Of a stretch of DNA of 64,000 nucleotides, positions 1 to 9,402 are shown piece by piece. Under the pieces are notes generated by a model, which worked only from the letters and a program-made list of their open reading frames with translations, did not search any database and was not told the DNA's origin. Position 1 is the stretch's first letter. Each line of letters begins with the position of its first letter. This DNA is from CBDBBY01 sp965205055. Its GTDB lineage: Bacteria; Pseudomonadota; Alphaproteobacteria; Rhodobacterales; Rhodobacteraceae. Made by a program: the position numbers and the translations under genes. The stretch lies in contig OZ242030.1 in the NCBI GenBank assembly GCA_965205055.1, positions 2,604,001 through 2,668,000 of the forward strand. Reading direction: 5' to 3'.

Positions 1-282
1 AGAACGGCAGTAGGTAACTCCCATGCCCCTTCCTTCGGAGATCGCATCACGTGCGGCGACCGGTCACTCTCAATGGAGCCACCCGAGACAAATGTGCAGA
101 AGAGGTCTTCAGCTTGCTGAATCGGCGATTGGGCGTTTTCATGATACCCGTTAGCATCCCATGCCTCCCAACTTGTCATTCATCCACCGCACTGCCCGTG
201 GCATAGCATGGAGCAACTGCCATTCCTGCTCTGCTGCGTCCAAACCCGCCGACCTTGCGGAGCAGACCTTCGGCGTTGGCAT
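1..282 (-). pseudogene. Remnant of a HigB/Gp49-like toxin gene (second copy of the gene at 16439-16921)
   Basis: Reading the minus strand from an ATG at 282 gives a start (MPTPKVCSA) and a run (DAAEQEWQLLHAMPRAV) close to the protein encoded at 16439-16921. One extra base in the stretch corresponding to NDKLEGLDADG shifts the frame and leads to an early stop. A short in-frame deletion follows the start. The DNA stays similar to 16621-16921 up to the window edge, so the remnant runs off the window. It is a dead paralogue left by duplication or tandem integration at the tRNA-Ser locus. Confidence 0.7.
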
Positions 283-416
283 TCATGTCAACCTCAAACA
301 TTATTCAAGTGCGAACTAACGCATCTTTGATAGCCATTCGCAAACGTAAGTGGATAAATAAACAAACATTGATTGAACTTCTCCAACGCAACCCAAGAGT
401 CACGGATGTGGGGTGA

Positions 417-433
417 TGGCGGAGACGAAGGGA
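417..433 (-). other. Putative attachment site (tRNA-Ser 3' end fragment)
   Basis: Seventeen bases identical to the 3' end (including CCA) of the intact tRNA-Ser at 17055-17144, in the same orientation, about 16.6 kb away. This is consistent with an attL/attR pair that delimits an island at 434-17054. No integrase gene is visible inside. The following 163 bases (435-597) are AT-rich and show no gene. Confidence 0.6.
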
Positions 434-597
434 CTTTCCTCCAAAACAATTTTATTATGAAAAAACAATATGTATAGGTGTATCGCTATTTTTCTTGTAG
501 CACACTATTGTAGCAGATTTCTTTCTTTTGACCATGAGTTCGTTTTCTAAAATCGCATTCGAACCTTCGTCGGAACTATGAATTTACTTAGGCCCGA

Positions 598-1527
598 TCA
601 CCGCAGTCTTTGGTTTGAAACCACCTCTCCGAAATATCCGTCCAATCGCGCTCTGAAATCTAACACATCCGGGCGGTCTCTGTCGCGTCTGCGGGACCAC
701 ATTGCCACGTTGCGTTTGGGTAGCCTAGTCGCCGTGGGGAGAAACTTCAGCGAAGCTGAGAACGAAGAAAGCTCGGTCAGTTTCTTGGGCAGTATGCACA
801 GGGAATGAGTGTTGTTCAGAATTTCAATTGCCATCAAGATGTCGCCAGTGAATGACAGCTTCGATAGTACATTCTTCGCGCCTAGTTGTTCCAAGACCTC
901 CTTGTTGGAACCGTAAATGCCAGACAAAGCTCCCACCGAAATCCATGTCTGATTTTCAAGTGCTTTGGCCGATACTGGGCCTGTGTTTTTGAATAGTGGG
1001 TTCTCGGGGCCACCAAAAATCCCAAGCTCATCTTCCAGGATACGAGACTGGACGAGATCGTTCTGGAGTAAGCTGATTTGCTCGGGCGCAAGTACGATGT
1101 CCAACTCCTCGTTATTCAGTCGTTCGATCAAACGGGATGCCGTGGCGGAAACGACCCTGAGGGCGTAGTTGGGAGGCTCCCGGACCAATTCTGAGAAGAA
1201 TTGGCCCATGACTGAAAAGGCAAGCATGGGTCCAACCCCAACGCGCAAATCCCGTTCGAGGCCATCTCGCCAAAGATCGACAAAATCCTCGGCGTTCGTT
1301 CGGGATCGGGCAATTTCCCGCCCGGCTGCAACAAGCCTTTCGCCGATCTGCGTTGGCCTAACCCCGTGACGTTCTCTGATCAAAACTCGACCGCCAACGT
1401 GGTCTTCGATGATCTGTACAGCCCTGGATAGTGTAGGCTGAGTAACATTCAGTTTTTCCGCTGCTCGGCTTAGCGAACCAATGTCTGAAATCTCGGCCAG
1501 CCAGAGCAAATGTTTTGCGTCGATCAT
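598..1527 (-). CDS. LysR-family transcriptional regulator
   Basis: A 309-residue protein with an N-terminal winged helix-turn-helix (residues ~1-60; motif SLSRAAEKLNVTQPTLSRAV) and a C-terminal substrate-binding domain, the usual length for LysR proteins. It is divergent from the TAXI-TRAP/sulfatase operon that starts at 1639. The ~110-bp intergenic region between them is AT-rich, as expected for a shared LysR-controlled promoter. By position it most likely regulates uptake and breakdown of the operon's substrate. The effector is unknown. Confidence 0.85.
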   Translation of the reverse strand: MIDAKHLLWLAEISDIGSLSRAAEKLNVTQPTLSRAVQIIEDHVGGRVLIRERHGVRPTQIGERLVAAGREIARSRTNAEDFVDLWRDGLERDLRVGVGPMLAFSVMGQFFSELVREPPNYALRVVSATASRLIERLNNEELDIVLAPEQISLLQNDLVQSRILEDELGIFGGPENPLFKNTGPVSAKALENQTWISVGALSGIYGSNKEVLEQLGAKNVLSKLSFTGDILMAIEILNNTHSLCILPKKLTELSSFSASLKFLPTATRLPKRNVAMWSRRRDRDRPDVLDFRARLDGYFGEVVSNQRLR

Positions 1528-1638
1528 GCCACCACCCTGCTATGCATTTTTCTATATCTTAGCTAAATTTTGCAATTTTACAAATGGCAGAGGTCTGTGC
1601 GAAAAATCCTCAAACAAAGGAATCTAGGGAGGATTCAC

Positions 1639-2652
1639 ATGAAGCTTGTCCGCACAACTTTTGCCGGGGCAATTCTTGCCGTGGCCACAGCGACCGCACC
1701 AGCGTTTGCTGAGACATTGAAAGCCGAAGGCGGCTCTGCCGCTGGGCTTTCGGCCTTGGTGCCACAGTTGTTGTCGAAGTACGTGGCTGACAGCCACGAA
1801 GTTCGCGTCAACGTTGACCAAACCCTTACACGTGCAACGCTGAAAGTTGCGACCGGCGCTATCGATATTGCAAGCACACCGGCTGGTGCGTTCGCAAAAA
1901 TGGAAGTCGGCAAAGGGCCCTATATAAAGCTGGGCGAAGAAGCGATTGAAGCGTCCGCGAACGTACGTTCGCTGTTTGCGTTCCTTGGTGGCCACGTGCA
2001 CGTGATCGTTGATGCAAAAAGCGACATCACTTCTTGGGAAGACCTACGCGGTAAGCGTGTCTTCATTGGGCCCCCTGCGGGTTCCTTTGGCGGTCAGACA
2101 CAAGCTTTGATCAAAGCGATTACGGGAATGGAAAATGGTGCCGACTATGAAGGCATCAAACTGGCCTGGGGTGCCGCGAACCAAGCTTGGGAAGACGGAA
2201 AATTTGATGTCTTTATGCGCCCAGGCACCATGGGTTCCGCTGCTGTTGATCAATTCGGCGCAGCTCGTCCGTTCCGTTTGTTGGGCATTCCGGCTGATGT
2301 GCTGGGTACGCCTGCTTGGGACACCTATCTGGAAACACCTGGGTACGCCGCAGACACGATGCCTGCTGGAACCTATCAAAACCAGGCCAACAACGGTGAA
2401 GACCTGTTTGTGTCGGCTTACGTGATGTTCGTGTCAGTCAACAAAGACATGGACGAGCAAACGGCATACGACCTAACCAAGGCTATGTTCGAAAATCTGG
2501 ACGATGCACATTCGGTCAGTGCTGGCCTGACGCCGTTGCGTCTGGACAATGCATTTGTATCGCTGGCGGCTCCACTGCATCCAGGTGCGTTGCGCTACTT
2601 CGACGAAGTAGGGGCAGACGTTCCTGACCATTTGCGTGGCGGGTCTTCCTAA
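1639..2652 (+). CDS. TAXI-family TRAP transporter substrate-binding protein
   Basis: A 337-residue periplasmic solute receptor. It opens with a clear signal peptide (MKLVRTTFAGAILAV..., cleavage after APAFA). The mature part has the TAXI-type N-terminus (LKAEGGSAAGLSALVPQL) and the RGKRVFIGPPAGSFG segment. ATG 1639 is preferred over an upstream in-frame start at 1570, because an AGGGAGG ribosome site lies just before it and the signal peptide begins there. It works with the fused TRAP permease 74 bp downstream to import an organic acid using the sodium gradient. TAXI receptors bind varied ligands, so the substrate is not defined. An aromatic acid is inferred from the neighbours. Confidence 0.88.
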   Translation: MKLVRTTFAGAILAVATATAPAFAETLKAEGGSAAGLSALVPQLLSKYVADSHEVRVNVDQTLTRATLKVATGAIDIASTPAGAFAKMEVGKGPYIKLGEEAIEASANVRSLFAFLGGHVHVIVDAKSDITSWEDLRGKRVFIGPPAGSFGGQTQALIKAITGMENGADYEGIKLAWGAANQAWEDGKFDVFMRPGTMGSAAVDQFGAARPFRLLGIPADVLGTPAWDTYLETPGYAADTMPAGTYQNQANNGEDLFVSAYVMFVSVNKDMDEQTAYDLTKAMFENLDDAHSVSAGLTPLRLDNAFVSLAAPLHPGALRYFDEVGADVPDHLRGGSS

Positions 2653-2660
2653 AGGTACGC

Positions 2661-2690
2661 TTTGGGGCCGGACATTGCACCGGCCCCAAA
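2661..2690 (+). terminator. Intercistronic hairpin between receptor and permease genes
   Basis: An 11-bp perfect stem (TTTGGGGCCGG / CCGGCCCCAAA) with an 8-nt loop and a following CCCTTTT. It sits between the receptor stop and the permease ribosome site. Such hairpins commonly act as partial terminators or mRNA stabilisers, giving more receptor than permease. Confidence 0.6.
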
Positions 2691-2725
2691 CCCTTTTCTA
2701 ACACATCAAGTTCGGGAGTGGTGCG

Positions 2726-4657
2726 ATGTCCGCAGCGACTGATGAAGTGCGGCCATTGAAGCAGACCATTGTTCTGCTGATTGGTTTTTGCTTTGCCCTT
2801 CTCGGATTTCTGAATGCCGTCCCGGACTTTGGTCCGTTACCGTCGATTGGCGTGTTCCGGGCCGTTGATCTTCACCCAACCGTTTTGGCCATTGGGTTCT
2901 TGATCTCAGCCATCAGCATTTCGCGATTTTCTGGCTCGGGCCTAATCGTGACAGCCTTCAACTTCGCCCTTCTGCTAACGGCGTTTTATGCCCTTTATTC
3001 GTTCAACGTCTCGGTTCGTGAAATCGAAGACGAAGGGCTTTTCTTCTTTGATGAATTCCACGCCTGGATGACGATCATTGGATGCCTGATCATCCTCTAT
3101 TTCTGTTGGCGTATTTGGGGAATTCCTCTAGCCACTGTTGGTCTTTTGGCATTCCTCTATTTCTTTTTCGGTGAAGGTCTTCCTGGCATCTTGGGGCATG
3201 CCGGGATGGACTTTACTCAAGATACGCCAGCCGAACTCTGGTACAACACTGGCGACGGGGTGATGGGCAACATCCTGGCGATCCTGATCAATACCGTTTT
3301 TCCGTTTATCATTATGGGTGCTGTCTTAGAGGGAACCGGCGGTGGGGCCTCCATGATCAAGCTCAGCTTCCACGCGATGCGGCGTTTCCGTGGTGGCCCT
3401 GCCCACGCTGCGATCATGGCGTCATCGTTGTTTGGAACGGTTTCCGGTTCTGCCGTTGCGAATGTTGTTGGCACCGGCGTCATCACCATCCCCATGATTA
3501 AGCGTCGCGGATTCAGGCCAGCTTTTGCGGGCGGGGTCGAGGCGACGGCATCGACAGGTGGGCAGATCATGCCGCCAATCATGGGGGCTGCGGCACTTGT
3601 GATGGCCGACTTCATTTCGATCAGTTACCTGACAATCATCATTGCGGCGATTGTACCAGCAGCGGCTTACTATGCCTCGCTCTTCACCACTGTTGTTTTT
3701 GAATCTCGGTCCCTGGGTGTCGAGGCCGCAGCGGACACGGAACTTGACCCGATCACGGTTCAGGACTGGATCAATCTGATCCTGGTGGTCGTCCCAATCT
3801 CTATCGTTGTCTTCGCTCTGATCTCCGGGTTTTCGCCCGCTGGTTCGGCGATGATCGCCCTATCCGTCCTGTTGGTTCTGAGCTTCCTGAACCCAGAGAT
3901 GCGCAAGAAACCAATCAAAGTTGCACAAAGCTTCGCCAAGGGCGGCGTGACATTTGGGCGTTTGCTGATGGCGATCTGCACAGTTGGCATGATCATCGCA
4001 ATTCTTGGGGCGACCGGATTGCCGCTTGAGTTTGCCAAGGTCATCAGCGGAAGTGCGGGGGACAATCTTCTAATCGCATTGATTTTCGCAGGCGTTGCGG
4101 CCTTGATCCTTGGAATGGGCATGCCAACGCTGCCAGCCTATCTGACCATCGTCATCATTCTTGGACCGTCCCTGACCAGCCTGGGTTTGACCGATTTGAA
4201 CGCGCATTTCTTCGTGTTCTACTTTGGCGTGGCTTCGGCAATCACTCCGCCTGTAGCTATGGCCGCTTTTGCCGCCGCTTCAATCTCTGGCGGAGGGGCG
4301 ATCAGCACTGCTGTTCAAGCAACTCGCATCGGCGTCGTGATTTTCGCGATCCCGTTCCTGTTCGCCTTCAATCCGGTCATGCTGATCATGCCCGAGGGCG
4401 GGGCGGAGTTTAGCTGGGGCGCATTCCTCTACCTCCTCCTAAGATTGGCACTTCTGATCTACATGCTGGCGTCAGCCGCAAGCCGGTTTGACAAAGTGCG
4501 CATGCCCATTTGGGAGGTAGCACTGCGTGTTGGGGCGGGCTTGATGTTGATCCATCCCGATCTGGCGGTGAATGGCATCGCTCTTGTCGCGGTCGTTGGG
4601 CTGATCGTTCTTCACCGTGTGGCGGTTGCCTTGCCCGCCGGGTTACGGCATGGGTGA
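2726..4657 (+). CDS. TRAP transporter fused permease (DctQM type)
   Basis: A 643-residue, very hydrophobic membrane protein. The N-terminal portion is DctQ-like. From about residue 165 onward there is a DctM-like domain, with signatures such as GTVSGSAVANVVGTGVITIP and TASTGGQIMPPIMGAAA. This fused form usually partners with TAXI receptors, which matches the gene upstream. The stop overlaps the start of the sulfatase by 8 bp, indicating one translation-coupled operon. Function: sodium-coupled import of the receptor's ligand across the inner membrane. Confidence 0.9.
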   Translation: MSAATDEVRPLKQTIVLLIGFCFALLGFLNAVPDFGPLPSIGVFRAVDLHPTVLAIGFLISAISISRFSGSGLIVTAFNFALLLTAFYALYSFNVSVREIEDEGLFFFDEFHAWMTIIGCLIILYFCWRIWGIPLATVGLLAFLYFFFGEGLPGILGHAGMDFTQDTPAELWYNTGDGVMGNILAILINTVFPFIIMGAVLEGTGGGASMIKLSFHAMRRFRGGPAHAAIMASSLFGTVSGSAVANVVGTGVITIPMIKRRGFRPAFAGGVEATASTGGQIMPPIMGAAALVMADFISISYLTIIIAAIVPAAAYYASLFTTVVFESRSLGVEAAADTELDPITVQDWINLILVVVPISIVVFALISGFSPAGSAMIALSVLLVLSFLNPEMRKKPIKVAQSFAKGGVTFGRLLMAICTVGMIIAILGATGLPLEFAKVISGSAGDNLLIALIFAGVAALILGMGMPTLPAYLTIVIILGPSLTSLGLTDLNAHFFVFYFGVASAITPPVAMAAFAAASISGGGAISTAVQATRIGVVIFAIPFLFAFNPVMLIMPEGGAEFSWGAFLYLLLRLALLIYMLASAASRFDKVRMPIWEVALRVGAGLMLIHPDLAVNGIALVAVVGLIVLHRVAVALPAGLRHG

Positions 4658-6218
4658 ACGGCCAAATATCCTATATTTCATGACGGATCAGCATCGGGCC
4701 GATTGGCTGGGGTGCGCGGGACATCCCGTCGTTAAAACGCCCAACATTGATGGTTTGGCAAGCCGAGGTACCCGGTTCACGAACTTCTATGTGACCTCGC
4801 CAATCTGTATGCCCAACCGGGCGGCGGTGATGACTGGGCGGTACCCCTCCGTCAATGGCTCACGCCACAACGGATTGCCCTTGCCGCGGAGTGCAAATAC
4901 GTTTGCCGATGTCTTGCGTTCGGCGGGATACAACACAGCCAGCATTGGGAAGAGCCACCACCAGCCATTCACAGATCGCCCATTGGTGCGCACTGATGAA
5001 GAGCCGGTGGTAAATGCGCAGGTTCCTGAAGCAAGAAAGCCGGACGGTGTGGATTACTGCCACGAACACCCAGCGACATATGACCAGCCAGAATTCCACG
5101 CGGTACCAACGCCATACTACGGGTTCGACCATGTGCGATTGGTTACGGGCCATTCCGACGAATGCGGCGGACACTACCTTCAATGGCTTCGCTCAAAGGC
5201 AAATGATTGGGAGGAGCTTCGTTGCCGCGATAACCAGCACCCCCACACCTACACCTGTCCACAGGCAAGGCGAACCACGATACCGGAAGACCTGTACCCA
5301 ACTGCATATATCCGCGATGAGGCTAAGTCATTTCTGAAAGGTCAGGCGTCATCGGATGAACCATTCTTTGCCTTTGTCTCTTTTCCTGATCCGCATCATC
5401 CCTTCACGCCGCCGGGAAAATACTGGGACATGTATAACCCAGAGGATTTCGAAGTCGATCTACCCTACGAAGCCCACAAGACTCCGCCGCCACAGTTGCG
5501 GGTTTGGAAGACACTAATGGACGATGGGGTGGTTCCGAAAAATGAACAGCAAGCCTTCATGGCCCCAGACCGCCAGATCAAAGAGGCCATGGTGCTAACC
5601 GCTGGAATGATCACCATGATCGACGATGCGATAGGCGAAATCCTGAAAACGCTTGAGGAGACCGGACAGGCGGACAACACGATCATCATCTTCAATTCCG
5701 ATCACGGTGACTATCTTGGGGCCTTTTCATTGTTGCTGAAGGGGCCATTCCCGCACTCTTCGGTTAATCGCGTCCCGTTCATCTGGGTGGAGCCAAAGCG
5801 AGATACAGCCCAATTGGCCGATGGACTTGCGGCCTCCGTCGATATCGCCCCCACCATCTTGGATCGCGTTAGTGTGGCCCCCTATTATGGTATGCAGGGC
5901 AAGTCTTTCCTGGGCCAGCTTGATGGCGGGGACGGCGAAAGGGATCACGTCCTGATCGAACACGAAGAAAACAAGGTCTACCCTGGCTTTGACCGACGCC
6001 CGAACATTAGGAACCTGATCACCCCGACCCACCGCTTGACCCTCTACAAGGGTCTGGAGTTTGGTGAACTTTACGAAACTGATAACGATCCCAACGAAAC
6101 GGACAACCTTTGGGATGATCCCGATTTCGCAGGCTTGAAGTCCGAACTGCTTTTCACGCTGAACCAAGCGATGCTTGACGCCATTGAACCCGGCCCATGG
6201 CCCAAGAGGTTTGCATGA
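4650..6218 (+). CDS. Sulfatase-family hydrolase
   Basis: A 522-residue alkaline-phosphatase-superfamily enzyme. The N-terminal metal site is seen in ILYFMTDQHRADWLGC. The formylglycine motif is CMPNR followed by AAVMTG (residues ~52-62), the sulfatase C-x-P-x-R pattern with Asn where Ser is commonest. The second metal site is NSDHGDYLGA. The CMPNR cysteine must be oxidised to formylglycine by a maturase, which is not present in the window. ATG 4650 is chosen because it overlaps the permease stop by 8 bp; the upstream in-frame start would overlap more. There is no signal peptide, so the enzyme is probably cytoplasmic and acts on an imported sulfate or phosphonate ester. In this operon an aryl sulfate is plausible but unproven. 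Confidence 0.85.
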   Translation: MGERPNILYFMTDQHRADWLGCAGHPVVKTPNIDGLASRGTRFTNFYVTSPICMPNRAAVMTGRYPSVNGSRHNGLPLPRSANTFADVLRSAGYNTASIGKSHHQPFTDRPLVRTDEEPVVNAQVPEARKPDGVDYCHEHPATYDQPEFHAVPTPYYGFDHVRLVTGHSDECGGHYLQWLRSKANDWEELRCRDNQHPHTYTCPQARRTTIPEDLYPTAYIRDEAKSFLKGQASSDEPFFAFVSFPDPHHPFTPPGKYWDMYNPEDFEVDLPYEAHKTPPPQLRVWKTLMDDGVVPKNEQQAFMAPDRQIKEAMVLTAGMITMIDDAIGEILKTLEETGQADNTIIIFNSDHGDYLGAFSLLLKGPFPHSSVNRVPFIWVEPKRDTAQLADGLAASVDIAPTILDRVSVAPYYGMQGKSFLGQLDGGDGERDHVLIEHEENKVYPGFDRRPNIRNLITPTHRLTLYKGLEFGELYETDNDPNETDNLWDDPDFAGLKSELLFTLNQAMLDAIEPGPWPKRFA

Positions 6219-7699
6219 CCAAGGAATTGAAAAACTTCGTCGCCGGAGAGTGGAGAGCATCAGACCAGATCTTCGAAAAGCGCAGCCCATTCGATGGTTC
6301 GCTGGTGGCGTCGGTACATGAAGCGTCCGAGGCCATGGTCAACGACGCCGTTCTGGCTGGTCGCGAAGTTTCAATCGGTGCGAAAAGCGGTTCATGGGGC
6401 GCACTGCCGATGAAGGAACGCCTCGCCATCATCCACGACTTCGCAGACAAGCTTTTGAGACGGGTCGATGATTTGGTAGAGGCGGATGTCGCCGACACGG
6501 GCCGCAGCTATTGGCAGGCCAACACCTTCGATGGGGCAAGGGCCGCTCGGCTTTTCCACGCTTATGCTGACGCCGCATTGACGATGGAAAACCGTTCCTC
6601 GCAATTCGGCGGTGAACTTGGCTTCAAAGGCATATGGTACACAACCCGACGCCCAAAGGGTGTGATCGCCTGTATTTGCCCTTGGAACGTCCCGCTTTTG
6701 ATGGCCGCGATGAAAGTTGCTCCGGCTCTCGTCATGGGCAATGCGGCGATCTTGAAACCATCAGAGGAAACGCCGTCATCCGCAATGGTTTTGGCCAAGG
6801 TCGTCGCCGCGTCGGATATACCCGATGGGGCTTTCTCGCTGCTGCACGGCTTTGGACACGGTTCGGCGGGCGGATACCTGACATCCCATCCCAAGGTTGA
6901 TGCCATTACCTTCACAGGAGAAAGCGGCACAGGGTCCGCGATCATGAAATCCGCCGCCACTGGCCTGCGAGAGGTGTCTCTGGAACTGGGCGGAAAGAAC
7001 GCGGCCCTGGTGTTCGAAGATGCGGTTATGGACCACGTTGCCGAAGGCATGACCCGATCCGCTTTTTTCAACTGTGGCCAGATTTGTTTCTGCACCGAAC
7101 GGGTCTATGTGCACCGCTCACGTTTCGATGAATACGTGGACCGAATGTCCGCCATCGCGAACGGCATTGTGGTTGGTGAGAAGTCCCACAACGGCTTCAA
7201 CATTGGCCCGCTGATCAGCAAAGGCCACCGAGACAAAGTTAAAGGGCTGCTCGACACAGTACCAGAAGACGGCGGTGAGTTTGTCGCCGGGGGCGGCATC
7301 CCGGAATTTGGAGATGAACGCGATAGTGGGGCCTTCATCCAGCCGTCCATTGCGGTGGGTCTTCCCGAAGATGCCCGCTTTGTGAAGCAAGAGGTCTTCG
7401 GTCCCGTCCTGCACGTGGCCCAATTTGATGAAGAGAACGAGGCAATCGCGTTGGCCAACGACACCGATTACGGTCTCGCTACCTCAATCTGGACAGAAAA
7501 CATCAGCCGGGCCCACCGTGTCGCCCCGCAAATCAGGGTTGGTCACGCCTGGATCAATTCCTGGCAAATTCGCGACCTGTTGAGCCCCCTTACAGGTGCT
7601 GGTGCCAGCGGCGTTGGAGACCAAGGCGGACGGCTTAGCCTCGAATTTTCGTCGCTGCCCCAAACCGTGACCACCCGCATTTATGGAGAAGGCCAATGA
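6215..7699 (+). CDS. Aldehyde dehydrogenase, 2-hydroxymuconic-semialdehyde type
   Basis: A 494-residue NAD-dependent aldehyde dehydrogenase. The Rossmann segment includes CPWNVPLLMAAMKVAPAL. The general-base glutamate is in LELGGKNAAL. The catalytic cysteine (~residue 291) is in NCGQICFCTERVYV. That last region resembles 2-hydroxymuconic and 2-aminomuconic semialdehyde dehydrogenases, which oxidise products of extradiol ring cleavage. It starts in an ATGA overlap with the sulfatase stop and ends in an ATGA overlap with the ThDP enzyme. The extradiol-type dioxygenase at 14245 in the same island supports this role. The exact substrate is inferred. Confidence 0.82.
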   Translation: MTKELKNFVAGEWRASDQIFEKRSPFDGSLVASVHEASEAMVNDAVLAGREVSIGAKSGSWGALPMKERLAIIHDFADKLLRRVDDLVEADVADTGRSYWQANTFDGARAARLFHAYADAALTMENRSSQFGGELGFKGIWYTTRRPKGVIACICPWNVPLLMAAMKVAPALVMGNAAILKPSEETPSSAMVLAKVVAASDIPDGAFSLLHGFGHGSAGGYLTSHPKVDAITFTGESGTGSAIMKSAATGLREVSLELGGKNAALVFEDAVMDHVAEGMTRSAFFNCGQICFCTERVYVHRSRFDEYVDRMSAIANGIVVGEKSHNGFNIGPLISKGHRDKVKGLLDTVPEDGGEFVAGGGIPEFGDERDSGAFIQPSIAVGLPEDARFVKQEVFGPVLHVAQFDEENEAIALANDTDYGLATSIWTENISRAHRVAPQIRVGHAWINSWQIRDLLSPLTGAGASGVGDQGGRLSLEFSSLPQTVTTRIYGEGQ

Positions 7700-9402
7700 A
7701 CAAACAACAAGTTCAAATCGAAGCCGACACCCGCGTTTCGGCCGGTGAGGCGATACTACGGTCGCTCAAATCTAATGGGGTGGACAAGCTCTTCATAAAC
7801 CCAGGAAGCGATTTCGCTCCGGTGATTGAGGCATTGGCCGCTGCTGAGTCCGATGCAATCCCAGAAGCCATTCCGGCAGCACACGAGAATGTGGTGGTTT
7901 CCATGGCCCACGGCTATTTCTTGGCAACGGGCCAGATGCAAGCAGCGGCTGTCCACGTGAACGTGGGGCTGGCAAATGCGACCATGGGCCTTCTAAATGC
8001 CCATTCTGACAACGTGCCAGTTTTCATGATCTCAGGCAGAAACCCGTTGACCGAGGGCGACCGGATGGGCAGTCGTCATACCCCCATCCAATACGGTCAA
8101 GAGATGTTCGATCAAACCGCCCTGGTGCGTGAAGCGGTCAAATGGGACTACGAACTGCGCTATGCTGAAAACGCCGCTGACTTGGTGAGCAGGGGGTGTG
8201 CTGTGGCACGGATGGAACCGCAGGGTTCGGTCTACATGTCGTTGCCCCGCGAACCGCTGTGCGAATTGACGGACAAGCCGAATGATCCGGTTCAGGTCGC
8301 CCCGTCCATCACCCATCCCGATCCAGCGGCTATCTTGGAATGTGCAAAAAAACTTGCGAATGCAAAGAACCCACTGATCATTTGTTCGCGTGGCGATGCA
8401 GCGGGTGAAGTCAGCGCCGAGCTTCAAGCCATCGCAACTGAGAATTCGATTGCGATCAGCGGGGTCTTCGTTACCCGCAATGTGCTGCCGACTGACTTCC
8501 CGAATGCAGTCGGTGGCAACATTGCTGCCCACCTACCAGACGCGGACGTTGTTTTGGTCGTCGATGCAAGCGTCGCTTGGATCGAGGCAAAGGCCAGCCC
8601 AGCACCAGATGCTGAAGTTATTCATCTCGGCCCAGACCCACTTTTCACACGCATTCCTGTCCGTGGTTACAAGACCACACAGGCCATTCAATGCAACACC
8701 CTTGCCGGCCTGAGGGCGCTTCGAACCGTATTACCGGGCTCTTCCAATCCCGAACGCCAAGCACATATCGAAGAGCGCCATAACACCTTCAGGGATCGCA
8801 TCGACGCGAAGGTGGATGCGGGCCGACAAGGGCTTGCCAACAAACCATGGATTGCGAAGTGCATCTCGGACGTACTGGGCGACGGAACCATATTCGGTGA
8901 ACGCGGTGGCCCGTTGCCGCTTTATCGCGTTCCTGGGCCCAACCAGTGGTTCGGCAATACACAAGCTGGTGGACTGGGTTGGGCGCTACCAGCAGCTTTG
9001 GGATACCAGCTTGCCAACCGGGATAAATTGACGGTCTGCGTTGTTGGCGACGGCAGCTATATGTTCGCCAACCCTATGGCATGCCATCAAGTTGCGGCGG
9101 CACAGGGTTTGCCACTCCTGACCGTAATCCTGAACAATGGAAGTTGGGATGCCGTTCGTATTTCAACGCTCGACATCTATCCTGACGGAGCGGCCTCAAA
9201 GGCGAACCATGTGCCCACTATCCCCTTCATGCCAACGCCTGCATTTGGCGACATTGCCGCTGCCAGCGGGTGCTATGCCGAGACGGTGGAGCTTGCAGAA
9301 GACCTTCCCGGTGCATTGGACAGGGCGTTGAAGGTGATCCGAGAGGAGAAACGACAGGTCGTGCTTGATGTTAAGGTCGGAATGGATGACGGGGAAAAGT
9401 AA
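7696..9402 (+). CDS. Thiamine-diphosphate-dependent enzyme (benzoylformate decarboxylase/acetolactate synthase family)
   Basis: A 568-residue three-domain ThDP enzyme. The PYR domain holds the catalytic glutamate in AAHENVVVSMAHGY (residues ~55-68). A central domain follows, and the PP domain has the ThDP/Mg motif GDGSYMFANPMA...ILNNGSW. It starts in an ATGA overlap with the dehydrogenase gene. Family members decarboxylate 2-oxo acids or make and break C-C bonds. Here a decarboxylation of a 2-oxo acid from ring cleavage is a reasonable inference. No close named homologue can be assigned by eye. Confidence 0.82.
   Translation: MNKQQVQIEADTRVSAGEAILRSLKSNGVDKLFINPGSDFAPVIEALAAAESDAIPEAIPAAHENVVVSMAHGYFLATGQMQAAAVHVNVGLANATMGLLNAHSDNVPVFMISGRNPLTEGDRMGSRHTPIQYGQEMFDQTALVREAVKWDYELRYAENAADLVSRGCAVARMEPQGSVYMSLPREPLCELTDKPNDPVQVAPSITHPDPAAILECAKKLANAKNPLIICSRGDAAGEVSAELQAIATENSIAISGVFVTRNVLPTDFPNAVGGNIAAHLPDADVVLVVDASVAWIEAKASPAPDAEVIHLGPDPLFTRIPVRGYKTTQAIQCNTLAGLRALRTVLPGSSNPERQAHIEERHNTFRDRIDAKVDAGRQGLANKPWIAKCISDVLGDGTIFGERGGPLPLYRVPGPNQWFGNTQAGGLGWALPAALGYQLANRDKLTVCVVGDGSYMFANPMACHQVAAAQGLPLLTVILNNGSWDAVRISTLDIYPDGAASKANHVPTIPFMPTPAFGDIAAASGCYAETVELAEDLPGALDRALKVIREEKRQVVLDVKVGMDDGEK

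Larger units (their letters stand above)
1..434. repeat. Diverged duplicate of 16.62-17.07 kb, ending in a tRNA-Ser 3' end fragment
   Basis: Positions 1-434 align by eye with roughly 16621-17073, including flanking words such as the one around gggcgttttcatgatacccg. Similarity stops inside the tRNA: positions 417-433 equal 17055-17071, the last 17 nt of tRNA-Ser with CCA, and then the two sequences diverge. A duplicated tRNA 3' end is the usual mark of integrase-mediated insertion. Because similarity continues outward for over 400 bp, tandem integration of related elements, or segmental duplication, is likely. Confidence 0.75.
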
